DNA of 5,555 nucleotides from Chloroflexota bacterium (GTDB lineage: Bacteria; Chloroflexota; Anaerolineae; Promineifilales; Promineifilaceae). Where the stretch lies: NCBI GenBank assembly GCA_008501785.1, contig QQUD01000255.1:1-5555 (forward strand). The letters are read 5' to 3'. The notes below the pieces were generated by a model. That model worked only from the letters and a program-made list of their open reading frames with translations. It was not told where the DNA came from and did no database searches. Within the stretch, counting starts at the first letter, position 1. Each line of letters starts with the position of its first letter. Below, piece after piece: positions 5,231 through 5,555 of the stretch. The translations under genes were made by a program, and so were the position numbers.

Positions 5231-5555
5231 ATGATTAACAGCACCTTGCACTCCGTAATCATAAATCTACGAGTCGCAGAAAACACCATCCTACCTACGA
5301 CACACGGTCATTTACTCCATGCTGCATTTATGGATATGCTGCGCCTGGTCAATCCCGAACCAGCAACCGAAATGCACGATGCCAATCAGCGCAAACCGTT
5401 CACCCTTTCTCCCTTGCACGGATTTAAATATGGTAAACATGGAAAAACCCACCTCAAAGCTACGCAAGAATGCTGGTTTCGCGCAACCTTTTTAGACAGC
5501 CAACTACTGCATGACTTCACCCGCTACTTCATTCAGGGGCATACAACCTTGCGTT
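5231..5555 (+). CDS. cas6: Cas6 pre-crRNA endoribonuclease, N-terminal part; 3' partial
   Basis: A frame opens at ATG 5231, one base after the helicase stop, and stays open to the window edge (108 complete codons). The translation begins with a strand-like TLHSVIINLRV, then LPTTHGHLLHAAFMDML (residues 21-37), MHDANQRKPFTLSPLHG (48-64) and WFRATFLD further on. The pattern 'strand, G-x-x-L-H-A helix, D-x-x-x-x-K-P-F-T-x-S-P-L-x-G' is characteristic of the N-terminal RAMP domain of Cas6. Cas6 cuts the repeat RNA to release crRNAs, usually with a histidine acting in a general acid-base role; H30 in the first helix is one candidate here, and H49 another. The ribosome site is weak (AAAGGA at 5214-5219, 11 nt spacing), so translation may rely on coupling to the helicase. 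The C-terminal glycine-rich loop lies beyond the window. Confidence 0.8.
   Translation, partial: MINSTLHSVIINLRVAENTILPTTHGHLLHAAFMDMLRLVNPEPATEMHDANQRKPFTLSPLHGFKYGKHGKTHLKATQECWFRATFLDSQLLHDFTRYFIQGHTTLR

Noticed and set aside
1..5555. CRISPR array in the window
   Set aside because: No regularly spaced direct repeats of 25-40 bp are visible; the only repeated element is the short palindrome, which is irregularly spaced and inside genes.

Overview
The window lies inside a class 1 CRISPR-Cas operon. Five gene starts and six coding regions run on the + strand with almost no intergenic DNA. The best overall reading is a type I-D or I-D-like effector operon: the 3' end of a large-subunit gene (probably cas10d/csc3), a csc2-like Cas7 gene, a csc1-like Cas5 gene, a stand-alone HD nuclease gene (cas3''), a helicase gene without an HD domain (cas3'), and the 5' end of cas6. 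The subtype call rests on gene order and on motif-level recognition of Cas7 and Cas5. The helicase and the HD nuclease are the surest individual calls.

Layout. Positions 2-871 are an open frame that enters from the left edge and forms the helical C-terminus of the large subunit. It holds a plausible internal translation start at 389 for a separate small subunit (Cas11d). csc2 follows at 877-1824, csc1 at 1834-2622, the HD nuclease at 2612-3388, the helicase at 3373-5229, and cas6 starts at 5231 and runs off the right edge. Junctions are +5 nt, +9 nt, an 11-nt overlap, a 16-nt overlap and +1 nt. Shine-Dalgarno sequences of AAGGAG/AGGAGG type precede most starts, so this is one polycistronic, translationally coupled unit whose promoter lies upstream of the window. 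There is no stretch over 300 bases without a gene. No CRISPR array, cas1, cas2, cas4, tRNA, mobile element or convincing terminator is visible.

How the genes would work together: Cas6 cuts the precursor crRNA; Csc2 copies coat the crRNA; Csc1 caps the 5' handle; the large subunit and Cas11d complete the surveillance complex; and the helicase plus HD nuclease unwind and degrade target DNA. The unusual point is that the HD domain is its own gene next to the helicase. In the well-described I-D systems the HD domain sits at the N-terminus of Cas10d.

Organism. Base composition is mid-range (roughly 45-50% GC by eye), with ATG starts and strong Shine-Dalgarno sites typical of bacteria. The palindrome ACGGCCGT, always followed by T, occurs seven times, far above chance, and all seven sites lie inside coding sequence. 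This looks like a highly iterated genomic palindrome comparable in behaviour to HIP1 of cyanobacteria, and it is a possible taxonomic fingerprint. A filamentous or environmental bacterium such as a Chloroflexota member would fit a I-D system, but that is a guess.
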